A stretch of DNA of 64,000 nt from Celoporthe dispersa (lineage: Eukaryota; Ascomycota; Sordariomycetes; Diaporthales; Cryphonectriaceae), in assembly GCA_016584495.1 (NCBI GenBank), contig WAID01000016.1:186001-250000 (forward strand), read 5' to 3'. Positions 36,101-45,839 of the stretch are shown in pieces. The notes beneath the pieces are model-generated. The model was not told the origin of the DNA and ran no database searches. It saw only the letters and a list, made by a program, of their open reading frames with translations. The number at the start of each line of letters is the position of its first letter. Position 1 is the stretch's first letter. The translations under genes were made by a program, and so were the position numbers.

Positions 36101-37713
36101 ATCTTGCCAATAGGGGTTGTGAGGTTGATAGAACCAATAGAAGATGTCACCGTTCCTTTACCGAACTTGACCTTGGCATAGCCGGCCGAAGAAGCATCCA
36201 TCTGGAGAGACGGGAGCTCGCGCCGCAATGCGAGATATTGGTCCTTGCCGGCTGTTGACATCGTTGCAGCACCTGTATCAGGTAGGATGCCCTGAAAGCG
36301 GGTGCGAGAATAGCGATCCTCGATTACGAATTGGTTAGCTGGAGCCTCCGGGGCTTTGCTGTAGATATCGTCGCCTGTCAGCTGGTGAATGAAAGCTCGA
36401 TCGGTCAAATACTGAACAGTGGCAGCACCACTGCTCTCATCATTCTCCTCTCCTTCTGAGCAGGGAGCATGATCCTCTTCATCGAGGTCTAGCTCACAGC
36501 CCTCATAGCCTGCTAGGAAAACATTGAAGTCATCCGCTGAAGCACCTGTAAAATGGCATTGGTCTGTGTACCGAGTACGGGCACGTCGACGTTCCTCAAT
36601 GGGGTGCTTCGTGGACCAACAACCTTCGCGATTGCAGACGAAGCACTTCTTCGTCCATTGGCGAGCTGGCTGGCGTGTGTTGTCTCGTCCTTGGAAGCCT
36701 CCGCGGCCTCCACGGAAGTTTCCACGGCTTCGCCGATTATCGCTGTAACGGCGATCAAGATAGTACTGCCCTGTATCGTCTTGAGCAAAGGCGCCTGCCA
36801 CCAGTGTACGGCTCAAGTGTGTCTCGATTGAGGATCGGAGGTCAGCAAAGAGCTCTTCGCACTGGTGAGCTGGTTTGAAGAGTGCCATTTCGAGCTCTGG
36901 AACTCCACGGCACGCCCTGATAACCGCCGTCCTCAAGCTGTCCTCGCCCTGATAGTCAACGCCTAGGGCTCGTTGGCATAGCTGAAGCTTGTCCAGCAGC
37001 ATCTGGAGAGCTTCACGGGGACCCTTCTCAGGGTTCTCCTGGCGTATCTTGGTGAACGTTGTCGTCGTCCAATCGGTGTAATAGTGGTGATGGTTGACCT
37101 CTGTATCGAAATGAACCTTGATCTTCGTATACGCCGTATAGAAGTCGTCGTCCGCATCAACCGAATGAAGATAGTATGTCTCTGCGCGCCCTTTAAGAAT
37201 CCTAGGAAACACTGCGTAGAACTGGCTCGGTTGGATCTCTGCATGGTAACAGATGTTGAGGAGAATCTTTATCTTGTCGTCAAGCAAGTCGTAGGGTTCT
37301 CCAGTGTATCTCTGGTCTCGGTCGAAGGTCTTCGTGAACTGTGCCATCTTCTGGGGGTCCAATCGCTCGTTTGGAACTGGCTGCGGGGGCAGCGTGCTGT
37401 ACGGCTTGTATGGTGTTGATTCTCGGTTGGACCAGGTCTGTTGCGCTGGGGAGGGTCTGTACGAGGTCCGCTGGTGTGGTGGCATCGATGGAATAGGGCG
37501 TTGAGTGCCCGAGGGTGTTGTCTGTGGGTATTCCTTCACTGCCTCCAGGATGACCGATGGCACTGGGGACGCTGTTCGCGGGGCTGGCGTGTCTTCTTCC
37601 TTGAGTCGCTGGGAAGGCTGTCTGGGTTGACCCTCAGACATTGCCTCCCCCCTGGTTCTGGCGAAGAGCCAGCTGCTGTTGTTGTTGTCTGTATGCTCGG
37701 CACTCAGGGACAA
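33109..37713 (-). CDS. copia gag-pol polyprotein
   Basis: Frame of 1534 codons. Gag-type region: YDLLDDKIKILLNICYHAEI and HFDTEVNHHHYYTDW, then a variant zinc knuckle CFVCNREGCWSTKH. Protease: LPDTGAATMSTAG. GAG-pre-integrase: LHRRFGHPAADRLYHLLEKA with the HHxCC partner CHHCQLNSP. Integrase: a DxxxAFQGARFLP core, HDAGTNFAS and the downstream glutamate in SIGKIERYHAPLRRAFE. Reverse transcriptase: SRLVIQGHND, ELRDITQAYPQSQTNLFRTI, RPLYGIAEAGVHWF and IGMQTDDTLML, where QTDD replaces the usual YVDD. RNase H: LMIFADGSFANNRDM, SSTKCKRVTRSVLASE and the tail INGEDNPADALTKA. The first residues look like the wrong frame; the true N-terminus may lie in the short frames just upstream. Confidence 0.93.
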   Translation of the reverse strand: MSLSAEHTDNNNSSWLFARTRGEAMSEGQPRQPSQRLKEEDTPAPRTASPVPSVILEAVKEYPQTTPSGTQRPIPSMPPHQRTSYRPSPAQQTWSNRESTPYKPYSTLPPQPVPNERLDPQKMAQFTKTFDRDQRYTGEPYDLLDDKIKILLNICYHAEIQPSQFYAVFPRILKGRAETYYLHSVDADDDFYTAYTKIKVHFDTEVNHHHYYTDWTTTTFTKIRQENPEKGPREALQMLLDKLQLCQRALGVDYQGEDSLRTAVIRACRGVPELEMALFKPAHQCEELFADLRSSIETHLSRTLVAGAFAQDDTGQYYLDRRYSDNRRSRGNFRGGRGGFQGRDNTRQPARQWTKKCFVCNREGCWSTKHPIEERRRARTRYTDQCHFTGASADDFNVFLAGYEGCELDLDEEDHAPCSEGEENDESSGAATVQYLTDRAFIHQLTGDDIYSKAPEAPANQFVIEDRYSRTRFQGILPDTGAATMSTAGKDQYLALRRELPSLQMDASSAGYAKVKFGKGTVTSSIGSINLTTPIGKIRFHVLETPTPFLLCLADMDRLGVYFNNISDELVRGNTVVPVVRKWGHPWFFLSNAEEASVFLSETELRRLHRRFGHPAADRLYHLLEKAGHDGTDRAALDAITKLCHHCQLNSPAPRRFKFTLKDDCEFNYEILVDVMYLNKRPVLHVVDASTAFQGARFLPSISAKDTWEALRMLWIDTYQGPPDRITHDAGTNFASAEFRGEAKIMGITCKQVPVEAHWSIGKIERYHAPLRRAFEILYAELANQASADAILHMAVKAVNDTAGPDGLVPTLLVFGAYPRMTLDSPPSPTTAKRAEAVRKAMAALRKVTAERQVNDALNTRNGPSTEAVLALPLQSEVRVWREKDGWQGPYKILAIDGHDVTIDMINGPTVFRSTVIQPYYRDQEEARDMVDKDGDVVDKAQPKDDEDGDCITVRPLPDNRYAAVRQAPQPRKRGRPVGSKNKPKDVEPAEDTVADAFLTNKERAAYELAIKLRTDGVITTPGMPFEESDLKEINDLIGRGVFSFEMYDEAKHGGERLFKSRMVREIKGKTDKPYEKSRLVIQGHNDSGKDAILTQSPTIQRMSQRLILAVAPALMQKGTMWMELRDITQAYPQSQTNLFRTILATLPAELKDKYPKGTIIRVIRPLYGIAEAGVHWFATYQAHHRTELGMAPSTYDPCLLIADNEPFALIGMQTDDTLMLVTPQFSAKEEEKLQKAQLRAKPKMKLTMDAPIDFNGAKLTLEEDSLWMKQKGQGMKICEIDAKAQDYAQQYLEQRARGAYIASICQPEASFDLSIAAQARQPDEADCTKLNKRLAWQADNLQRGLRYIPIDLATAKLMIFADGSFANNRDMSSQLGFLIALVNEKATEATFTIYGNLIHWSSTKCKRVTRSVLASEIYGVVNGVDVGVSLATTLKMVTTRLSLPTIPLIVCTDSYSLYECLVKLGTTKEKRLMIDIMALRQSYERREIAEIRWINGEDNPADALTKASPNKALERFVNGNELTVRVEGYVERP

Positions 37714-38124
37714 AGTTCGCTGCCATCATCTCTGCTTGGTCCCATTCCATAGGCTCGTCCCCGTGCACCAGTTCCGTCAACTGGGGAGCCATACGGCCAT
37801 TGTTTCGTCCTGTAAAGACGCCTCGCTTGCGTAGGAAGTTCTTGAATGGGCGACGGTAGGAGTTCGGTGTTCTATCGAACATGGCTTGGGACCATTCCTC
37901 GAAGTCGTCTCGAACAGCATAGAAGAGTTCGTCATCGTACAGCTGTTCAGCTGTGTAGTCTTTTCATTGCTCTCGCCATTGCCGTGGCGAGATGGGATAC
38001 ACTCGATCCCTCTGTCGCTGGAATAGTCCATGCTTCTGGATCGATCATATCCCAATGCACCTCATCGACATTGATACCTTCCATCAGCGTCTCCAACCGA
38101 CTGGCATCTCTGTCGTCAGACATC
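37634..38124 (-). CDS. 5' gag leader of the copia element in two short shifted frames
   Basis: From an ATG at 38124 the frame reads MSDDRDASRLETLMEGINVD and stops after RAMKRLHS. A one-base switch in an AAAA run enters a second frame carrying EQLYDDELFYAVRDDFEEWS, MFDRTPNSYRRPFKNFLRKR and a glutamine-rich end (YRQQQQQLALRQNQGG). That frame stops where the large gag-pol frame takes over, again by one base, in a G run. The two pieces are clearly coding in character. They are either separated by indels or joined by programmed frameshifting. Confidence 0.6.
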
Positions 38125-38461
38125 TTGTCGTTGTGTTATGTGTGGATGGTGTTTTCGTGTGAATGGGGGTGGGGGGGTGTGAATAGGGTGGAAAGTCGCG
38201 TGATGGACGCGTATCTATCTTTGCTTCTAGAGAGTATGCACGAAGGCAGGGAGGTCCGAAGGCAAAGGAGATCTTGCTCAACGTCGTCCAGAGAGTCTGA
38301 TATTTCACAGGGAGGTCTGGAGAAACGATCGTCGATGTGTAGCACAGAGTCCTCGTCGAGAGTATCCACCGTTTGCTTGCGCGCGCGATGCAGGGAGGTC
38401 TTCGAAGGTCTGTCTCTTCAACCTTGCTGTCTGTGATCACCCAAAGGCAATCACTGATCAG

Positions 38462-38653
38462 TGTTGGCTGGGCTCAGTACGTACGTACAGAAAAGGATCG
38501 TGAGGTTCACTGTTGAATTGGTTGTTGCTTGATTGAAGAGAGCTATCTATCCTGGCCTGGGCACGCGAGCGCGATATGGGCCATCCATCGCGCACGGGCC
38601 GCCAGGCCACGTGACCCCCGTTGTGAAGCATTCACCGTCAAGGCAATGCCACA
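38462..38653 (-). repeat. LTR (5' LTR of the minus-strand copia element)
   Basis: Identical to 32873-33064 over all 192 bases. The LTR that drives the element lies on this side because the polyprotein is on the minus strand. Confidence 0.97.
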
Positions 38654-38658
38654 CCTAC
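38654..38658. repeat. target-site duplication CCTAC, right copy
   Basis: Exact copy of 32868-32872, directly after the right LTR. Confidence 0.95.
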
Positions 38659-38839
38659 GCATTTTCTTTAAGCAGCGCCAACATCAATGTGTAGTAATTA
38701 CCATATATTGATCTCTTATGAGAATATTGCGTATCACTGCTGCATACGGGTACGAAATGACTGCGTGAATTGGATCCCTCATATCCAAAGATCAATGATA
38801 GGTGACAAGAGATATGTTTTCGATTACTAGACCCGAACT

Positions 38840-40337
38840 TCAGACAATGTATTTCTTCAAGCCTCTCAGCCTTTCCTTCGCATCCTCCAGAACAATGTCA
38901 TCCTTGCAGACTGAAAACCGTAGGTAATTCTCGGCCAGGTGTGCGTTTGCGGGCAAGTAGAATTCACTAGGGGGGAATGGCAGCTAGCCCAAGCTCCATG
39001 ATGAGGAACCAGCTGAGCTGAAAATCCCTCGGACGACTCGCCACATGCGCAGGAAAATTGTAGCCCTCAGGGATCTTGACACGGGCAAGATTAGCCATAA
39101 CAAAGTAGCCTCCTTGCGGGTCCGAGTAGGGCAGGCCGAGCTCATCGAAGACGGCCACAAACCGCCTGATCTTGGCTTTCATGTCCTGCTGCGTTTGGAC
39201 CCAGAACCCGTGCTTCTCAGCTTGCTCATAGCCAATTGCACAGGCCTCCTGCAGCGGGCTGGGACTGGAGTAACAGATACGCATATGAGCTGCGCTTACA
39301 TACTTGATCAAGTGCTCCGGCCCAATGAGAAATCCAACACGCCAACCGGTTGCATAAAAGGTCTTGCCTGCTGATCCGACAGTCAGGGTGAGATTCCAGA
39401 GAGCGGGTGAGAGTGTTGCCATCCGCGGAGCCTGCACGTAGGTAAGGCTGTCGTAAACATCGTCGGCAATGATGATCGTGTTGTGTTCGACGCAGAGTTG
39501 GCCGATCGCAGCCAGCTCCTGGCGCGAAAAGACCTTCCCGACCGGGTTGTGAGGTGAGTTGAGCACAAGCATCTTGGTCCTCCGGTTGAACAGATCTCGC
39601 AGCTGTGTCATGTCCACGGTCCAGTGTGCTGATGATGATGTCTCCCTGTCGCCATTTGCCGGCGGTTTCATCGACGCATAGCGGACAACTCCGCCTGCCA
39701 TCTGGATGTTGCTTATGTATTGGTCGAAGAATGGCTCAAAAACAATCACTTCGTCGCCCTCCTCAACAAATGCCATAAAGGCGCTGAGGATGCCCTCATT
39801 TGCACCGGTCGAGATGGTTACCTCCGTCTCGGGGTCGATTTCCCTGTCGAGGAATCTCGAGTACGTCGATGCCAATGCATTTTTAAGCCTTGGGCGTCCC
39901 TTGCTAGGTGAGTACTGGTTGGCATCAACCCTAGAGAGGACGCTCCGTGCCGCTTCCAGCAAGAATTCAGGAGGATTATAGCCGCTGAGTTGTGAGTTCT
40001 ACCATCAGCCGGAAGCCAAAAACTCAAATTGGGGAAAATTGACATGATGCTGTTAGTCGACTAACAAGAATCCTTGGCCCATGTTCACTACCGGCTTAAT
40101 CTACAATGATTCGGATTTAGTATCTTTCTGGTTATATCAAGTAGTTTCTGTGGAGGTTGAACCCACTGGTGATTTAGTAGCTGCGTCATTAACAATTGAC
40201 CTGTGCCATGGCTTAGCAGTCGGTCCAACTATTTCTAAGAACGATGGTCTCGCCAAAACATACCACACATCCTGGGCTTGCTCAGCCACCCGTTTCGCAG
40301 GACGAGGGAAACCCTCGTTGGGAACATTCATTGACAT
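38840..40337 (-). CDS. kynurenine/glutamine-type class I aminotransferase, one-base frame break near the 3' end
   Basis: PLP enzyme of the Bna3/KAT group, which transaminates kynurenine, aromatic amino acids or glutamine. Short 5' exons give MSMNVPNEGFPRPAKRVAEQ, then SIVNDAATKSP, then PVVNMGQGFFGYNPPEFLLE. They are joined by introns that include one with a GTTAGT donor and another with GTATGT. The large exon has NQYSPSKGRPRLKNALA, TGANEGILSAFMAF, FEPFFDQYISNIQMAGG, NSPHNPVGKVFSRQEL, ADDVYDSLTY and GSAGKTFYATGWRVGFLIGP. The lysine in SAGKTF is the PLP Schiff base. After ELGLAAIPP a C run of six (38970-38975) puts a stop in frame; with five the frame continues SEFYLPANAHLAENYLRFSV to a stop at 38840. 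Length and motifs are otherwise complete. Confidence 0.88.
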
Positions 40338-40499
40338 CGTTATTCTTCGCTGGAGGTCTTGACCCAAACTATGAGCTCTTTGGGACGAAATGATACAAAT
40401 CAAATGCTTGTATGCTCTGGTTGGATTTGTAACTTCAGCAGATATGAGTAATCTCCTTCTCGTAGCAGATACCTCTACAGGCTCCACACATGCGTGATG

Positions 40500-40800
40500 T
40501 CGTTGCTGTGTGTGCTATCATGCCGTATCTACAGTTACGTAGTAATGCTTATCATTCGGGAGGCGGCTCCGTTTCCGGCCTTCCGCTCCCGTGCCGGATT
40601 CTGTACCGGCGGGTACAATACCCCTAGCGTTTGCGATATGGCTTGGCTTAGCGTTGAGAAATGGCGCATAGGAACCTCGCGATCTCATGATGGAAGCGTC
40701 TGCGAGAAGGTGTCCTGCTGAAGCAAGAGATATTGGTTGAGAATCACAGTAGGCGAGATACACCTTTCCAACTAAAGCCATTACCGTATCGGGCGGGGGA
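40500..40800 (-). pseudogene. relic of a Zn2Cys6 regulator, similar to part of the gene at 21.0-23.8 kb
   Basis: The frame 40518-40781 begins MALVGKVYLAYCDSQPIS, which matches the IASLGKTYLDCCDSQPLT segment of the Zn2Cys6 gene. At the DNA level 40640-40790 aligns by eye with 22930-23070, for example GAACCTCGCGATCTCATGAT against GAACCTCGGGATCTCGTGAT, and GAATCACAG in both. Frame shifts follow on both sides, and the DNA-binding and C-terminal parts are missing. It is a decayed fragment, probably of a paralogue. Confidence 0.7.
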
Positions 40801-41298
40801 CAGTAGCGTCATGGTTGAAGAGGATCCGATTAGGTAGTCGAGTATATTAGCAATAATGAGTATCATTCCAACGTTTGGTGAGATTTGGGACATAGCGAAA
40901 AGTAGAACTGATTCCTACTGAGGATTGAGTGATAGTAGAAATTGCAACTTATTTCATAATAGTAAAGTGTGACTAGCAAATAGCAGAACTTTCGCATCTA
41001 ATACATACTCTGAAAGGGGGATAGAGATAAAAAAAACACTTGTCGTACACAGTGAATGGTTTTGAAATAATTACGAAGTACATATCCAACATTAGCAAGA
41101 ATACTGTGTGGGGATGCAGAGGCCAATCCTTGTGGTTCGTGGGGCAGTATGCTAGGGACGTGCCGCAACTCTACAATTTACAAAAGGCTGACAGTAAAGT
41201 CAGTACAAGGGAAATTCAAGCGGCCCTCACCGGCCGATGGAAACTTGATTGACATACCGACAAAAAGGGCTTTAGTATTAACTCCAAATTCGGTCAAA
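40801..41298. other. AT-rich intergenic region, no gene seen
   Basis: Upstream of the dehydrogenase pseudogene. Only short frames of no clear character are present. Confidence 0.4.
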
Positions 41299-42646
41299 AT
41301 GAGTATTGTGGCTTCAGATGACGTGTTGGCCATTGTGGCTCATGTTCCACTTAGTGCCGGGCAGTGGAAGCTGCAGCTAGTAGTTCCTCGTCCGATCAGA
41401 TATAACGAAGTCCTCGTTAGGATGGTCGCGTCTGGCATCTTCCTAGCAGACGTGAACTTCGGCGATGATGCCGAGGAGGATAGAGTTGGAGCCCCTGCAG
41501 TATGGTATCCACGAGTCTTGGGCCACGAAGGTCAGTCAGCAATTTGACAATCACCTTCCTCTGTGTGATTAGTTGTACAAGTCTGTTTAACGATCAAATT
41601 CTCGCGCGTGACATATTAGGGGCGGGATACGTCGAGCAGGTCGGCCAGGCGGTGGACGCTGTCAAGGCCGGCGATCCTGTGTTACTCACGTTCCTCTCAT
41701 GCGGCCGTTGCTACAACTGCCTGGACTCACACCCGTCATATTGCATTCACTATCTTCAGTAAAACTTCCATGGCGATCCAGGAGTCTATGTAAGTAAGGA
41801 TAGCACCACAGATCTCGCTATCGGAGGGTCTTTTTTTTTTTTTTTTTTTGGCCAGCCCTCCTTTTCGAGCGAGGCAATCGTCAAGGAACGACGTGTTGTC
41901 AACCTTGTCAGTGTTCATGTGACAAAACGAGAACTAAAGGTTCTAGCACCTCTGGGCTGCGGCGCGCAGACAGGAACGGGGGCCTTGATCCGCATCGCAA
42001 ACGTCCAAATCTCAGACGAAGTTGCCATCCTGGGCGCGGGAGGCGTCGGACAGAGCGCAGTCCTGCTAGGTCGACCTTCGGCGGGACACAGTGCATTACC
42101 CGCACAGTGTAGTTAACGCCTTATGTGCATCCTTTTTCTTATATCTAAGCTGCGGCGATGGTGTGGTGCGAAACCATCATTGCCATCGATCGGATGTCGA
42201 TACGCCTCCGGCTGGCGAAAGCCTTAGTGGCAACGTACACAAAATCGACACGAGTGACGTTGCAGCAGTGAATCTCGTCGACGAGGTCCGAAGGCTGACG
42301 AGAGGCAGGGGAATCCACGTCTCCCTCGACACGGCCGGCGCACAGGCACTAGCAAGGCAATCATGAGAATTTAGGCACGTTTACAGGAAGGTCTTCTAGG
42401 TCGGGCTGGCCACGCCAGAAGCGACATGGGAGTGTGCAGGGGGATCCGGTCACCCAGGAATATCTGCTTGAGCTGATCGACTGGTACCGCCAGGGAAAGC
42501 TGCGGGTGGACAAGCTCGTCAGCTTGTACCCGGCTGCTGAGCACCAGCGTGCGCTGGACGACATGCGGAAAGGCAGCGCGACCAAGCCGGTCCTTTTGTG
42601 GTCTACGCTGACGCTAGCATCGGCAGGTACGCCGTCGAGAATCTAG
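41299..42646 (+). pseudogene. zinc-dependent alcohol dehydrogenase pseudogene
   Basis: Medium-chain dehydrogenase with NAD-binding and zinc sites still readable. Pieces in order: MSIVASDDVLAIVAHVPLSA; PRVLGHEG spliced (GTCAGT to ATTAG) to AGYVEQVGQAVDAVKAGDPV; and the structural zinc lobe CGRCYNCLDSHPSYC. The NFHGDPGVY segment follows an in-frame TAA at 41760-41762. After an intron come PAFSSEAIVKERRVVNLV and AILGAGGVGQSAVLL, spliced to AAMVWCETIIAIDRMSIRLR. Then a one-base shift in an AAAA run precedes DEVRRLTRGRGIHVSLDTAG. An in-frame TGA at 42364-42366 stands where tryptophan is usual, and the C-terminal domain continues in another frame (LELIDWYRQGKLRVDKLVSL). Two stops plus a shift make a true pseudogene likely. 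Confidence 0.85.
41831..41849. repeat. 19-base T run
   Basis: Homopolymer inside a predicted intron of the dehydrogenase pseudogene, directly before its CCAG acceptor. Confidence 0.9.
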
Positions 42647-43061
42647 ACCGGGGCAGCAACAATAAATGGCCAGCAAAAGTAGAGTGGATGAAAAATATAC
42701 TCTTCAGTTGTCTCGTCAGCGTTGGGGAACAGAGTTGTGAGCCGTGCATTTACAAGTATAGATCTACATAGATATGAGCCAGAACAGAGGACCTGGTGAG
42801 TGAGACTGCTGGCACAAACAGTGCTGAGAGAAAAAACACCTCCCTTGTCTTTTCAAGAAAAGAAGAAGAAGAAAGACAAAAAGAACTTTGTAGGTAGCCA
42901 TTTCAGGCTGGCAGTTGAGATGTTTTATTGGTCACGAATAAAACGAAAGCCCACAGAGTCATTAACGCTACAGTAATTACCTCAGAGCGAGTTCATCAGA
43001 GCCCCATTTTTTCTCATTCTTTCTTTCTTGGGCACGTTCCATACAAGCATCAAGACGGCCT

Positions 43062-44552
43062 GTGCATTCATTGTTTACAGGTAGAAAGCTCAAGATTCAT
43101 TACCATGCATGCAGCAGGAGCGCATCCCACCTGGGCAATGATCGCAGCACTAAGCCTCCTCCTCACCCCGCCTTCCCGTCCCAGCAGCAGCAGGTCGAAG
43201 CCCTCATGGAGGAGGAGACCGGAGCCGCCGTGAGGGCCTTTCAGTGGAGCATATGCAGCCGCAGTTTCAGCAAGAACGAGCACCTGGTGCGTCATGTCGG
43301 GTCTCATACCAAAGAGAAACCGTTTAGGTGCCAGAACTGCGGAAAACGCTACAGCAGACAGTGAGCCGGACTATCCCCCACTCCTTTTTGCTGCTTGAGT
43401 CAACACCCGCTTCTAACTGAGGAACGGCACTAGAGATATCTTGATCTGTCATCAACGCGATGTTAGGTGCAGGCATGCCAAAGCCGAGGGGACCCGTTCC
43501 GCCACTGGAGGAGCGCCCCCGCGGGCAGCCGTCGATGAGAGCGAAGCAGGAGAGAGAGGCACGAGGGCGCATGACAGCATACATTTAGGGCTCTTAAATG
43601 CCACATCGACTCCCCCTGCCGGCCTCGAACGGCCTAGAGAGCGACAGCATCAACATACCAGACCTGTCGTCGCTGTCGGATACGTACAACTCCGTGGGGC
43701 CGCCGCCGCCATCGTCCATGGCCTTCGTGCCAAGCTACCTGGGCCTCCCCGACTTCCTGCGGAACTGGACCATCGACACGGAGATGCATGACAGCATCCT
43801 GCGCGCGGACTTCTCCCTCGTTGATGGGGAGGCGCCCGCGCGGGAGGAACAGCAGCCCACACCTCAACTCCTCCCGGGTTCGGCACCTCGCCAGGCCCAG
43901 CGGGTCCTGCAGCTGTGATTCTCTCGCCTTCCGGACGCTACGGCCATACTCTCTACCTTGAGGAGTACATGGAACCCGTCTCTGGGCTGGCTATCGGGCC
44001 ACCGTCCAGTCATGCCACGGTCCACTCCACCTGTCCATTCTCTGGCATACCGTGTCCATGTCAGTATTTGCCGACTACGACCTGTTAGAGAGGACGGTGA
44101 GGCGGGAAGGCTCTGACTTGCCGCCTGCCGATCTTGAAACGGTCGCACAATGGGCTCGGTTAGGGGATGCCAAAAGCTGCGTCCACTATGCTCTTGAGAT
44201 CAAGACCAAGATCTAGGCCGTGAACGTTATGTCGGAACTGGCTGTGCACGTTCCTCGGGCCTCAGGGGGGCCTGCCTGGTGTTGTTTGGCTATATCCAAT
44301 ATGGATCACACGGCGACCACTCAGCAATATTCAGCAAGCTTCGAACCTCATCCCGCCCCTATTATCGCGAACGAGGCAAGCCCGCTTAGTTTCTCTGAGC
44401 CGGAACAGCCAGGAGTGAGCCAGCTTGCTTCACTCAAGACTCATTTGTTTGCGATGATCGATTTGCTCCACCACACCGGCCACTGGGGCCTTTCACGCAA
44501 GTTAGCCCTACTTCTTACAGAGATTACCCACTCTGCGTTCGATTACAATTAA
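43062..44552 (+). pseudogene. decayed C2H2 regulator with remnants of a fungal-specific regulatory domain
   Basis: Two N-terminal fingers are recognisable. The first, FQWSICSRSFSKNEHLVRHV, is followed by SHTKEKPFRCQNCGKRYSRQ; after an intron (GTGAGC to CACTAG) the second continues DILICHQRDV, lacking its last histidine. Downstream pieces sit in different frames: SDSINIPDLSSLSDTYNSVG, PSYLGLPDFLRNWTIDTEMH, SVFADYDLLERTVRREGSDL and LFAMIDLLHHTGHWGLSRKL. An in-frame TAG at 44214-44216 and several frame changes separate them, and most of the regulatory domain is missing. It is best seen as a truncated, decaying gene. Confidence 0.65.
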
Positions 44553-45839
44553 GAGTTACTAGCATATGTACTATAGTATTTGCCGACCCTTTTTTTTTTT
44601 TAGAATAAAGCCCCCCTTCCCCTTCCAGCTTGCTTCAAAAGATGTACATAGTCAAACTTGTAACACATCTGAAAATGAACAATACACCTGTAACAAATAT
44701 TCAAAACAGAATCTGGGTGCCAAGTAAGGTATATGAAAGGTACATCAAATACCAATGTTATTTCGGCATCATTGGTCAGTCGCATTGGATGAGTTGCGAC
44801 AACGCTGCAGAAAGACGAGACAGTCCGTTTCTTGCTACTGTGGACGTCTTCTCGAATGTCGGTAAATATGCCCGTCATGGGTCGGGGGAGGAAGACTCGG
44901 TAGAACTCGGTCTTGTGAAAGTTTTTGCTGGTTTGGAAAACATCGCCGGCAATCGGGCCTGGCACTTATTTAGCAGGGGCCCCCTTCTCCCCCCTCCCTG
45001 TCTTGGGACCACATGAATCTTGACATTCTATGCTTTTCATGAGCTGCCATGTAATATTGCTCTCCTCTGACGGCGTAAGCCACCCATGCTCTAGGTTTTG
45101 GTCAGCCAAACCTCTTTATTTTGCCAGAAATCAATAAAGTCAAGATAAAAATGCAGACATGGGATACAGAAATTGCCAGAGCCTAGATAACGACGCAAGA
45201 AATGGCCCGGGGAACCCCTTAGTGGCGTTGCATATCGTAAACACACGATATATAACAAGGTGATCGGGAGGGCAACGGCGGGAATGTGAGCTCCTAAGAA
45301 CGCTCTAATGCTGAGCGTTCTTGACGAATCCATATCGAATGTCATCTTCGAATTCTTTGCGGCGGGTTAATTTGCGAACGATGCTTGATACCGTCCCATG
45401 TAGGCCTCCAAACAGTGAGTGGTCTAAGTAGTAATAATACCTCATGGAGTAGTGGACGGCCGGGAATGCTGAGTCAACCGGGTTTAGGGCTCGTGCTGAC
45501 ATTCCTTTTCTAGATACAGTAGTCTTTGTGGACCCCCGCGGGTTGCCCAGTTGGTGTAGCGCAAGACAACAAGGTACGGAACATTATCCGGAATAACCTT
45601 CCCTCCACAAACCATTACGATGATGGAAGTCCACCTGGACGAGTTGAATGGAGATGATTTATGATAGATATATAGGAGAAGACTGTCACCACCAGGATGG
45701 TCCTGCCTGTTTCGAAGCACTCAGACAACCAACAGGTCAGATTTCTGATCTCGAGATTCTTCCCAGCACCTTTCTCTCACCTGTTCTACATTGACCCACA
45801 CGCAAATTCCCTGTACTCCTCTCTCAAAACACAGACAAG
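44553..45839. other. intergenic region
   Basis: No recognisable gene. The frames at 44600-45016 on both strands overlap each other and have no family signal. The right end holds the promoter of the aldolase gene. Confidence 0.5.

Larger units (their letters stand above)
32873..38653 (-). mobile_element. complete Ty1/copia LTR retrotransposon
   Basis: A 5781-bp element with identical 192-bp LTRs, a 5-bp target duplication (CCTAC), a polypurine tract and one large gag-pol frame on the minus strand. Domain order is gag, protease, integrase, reverse transcriptase, RNase H; integrase before reverse transcriptase defines the copia superfamily. Identical LTRs point to a recent insertion. It sits in the 3'-3' space between D-lactate dehydrogenase and an aminotransferase, breaking neither coding sequence. 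It shows no obvious repeat-induced point mutation, because the long frame is uninterrupted. Confidence 0.97.

Noticed and set aside
44600..45016. Overlapping frames on both strands
   Set aside because: Neither has family character or splice context.
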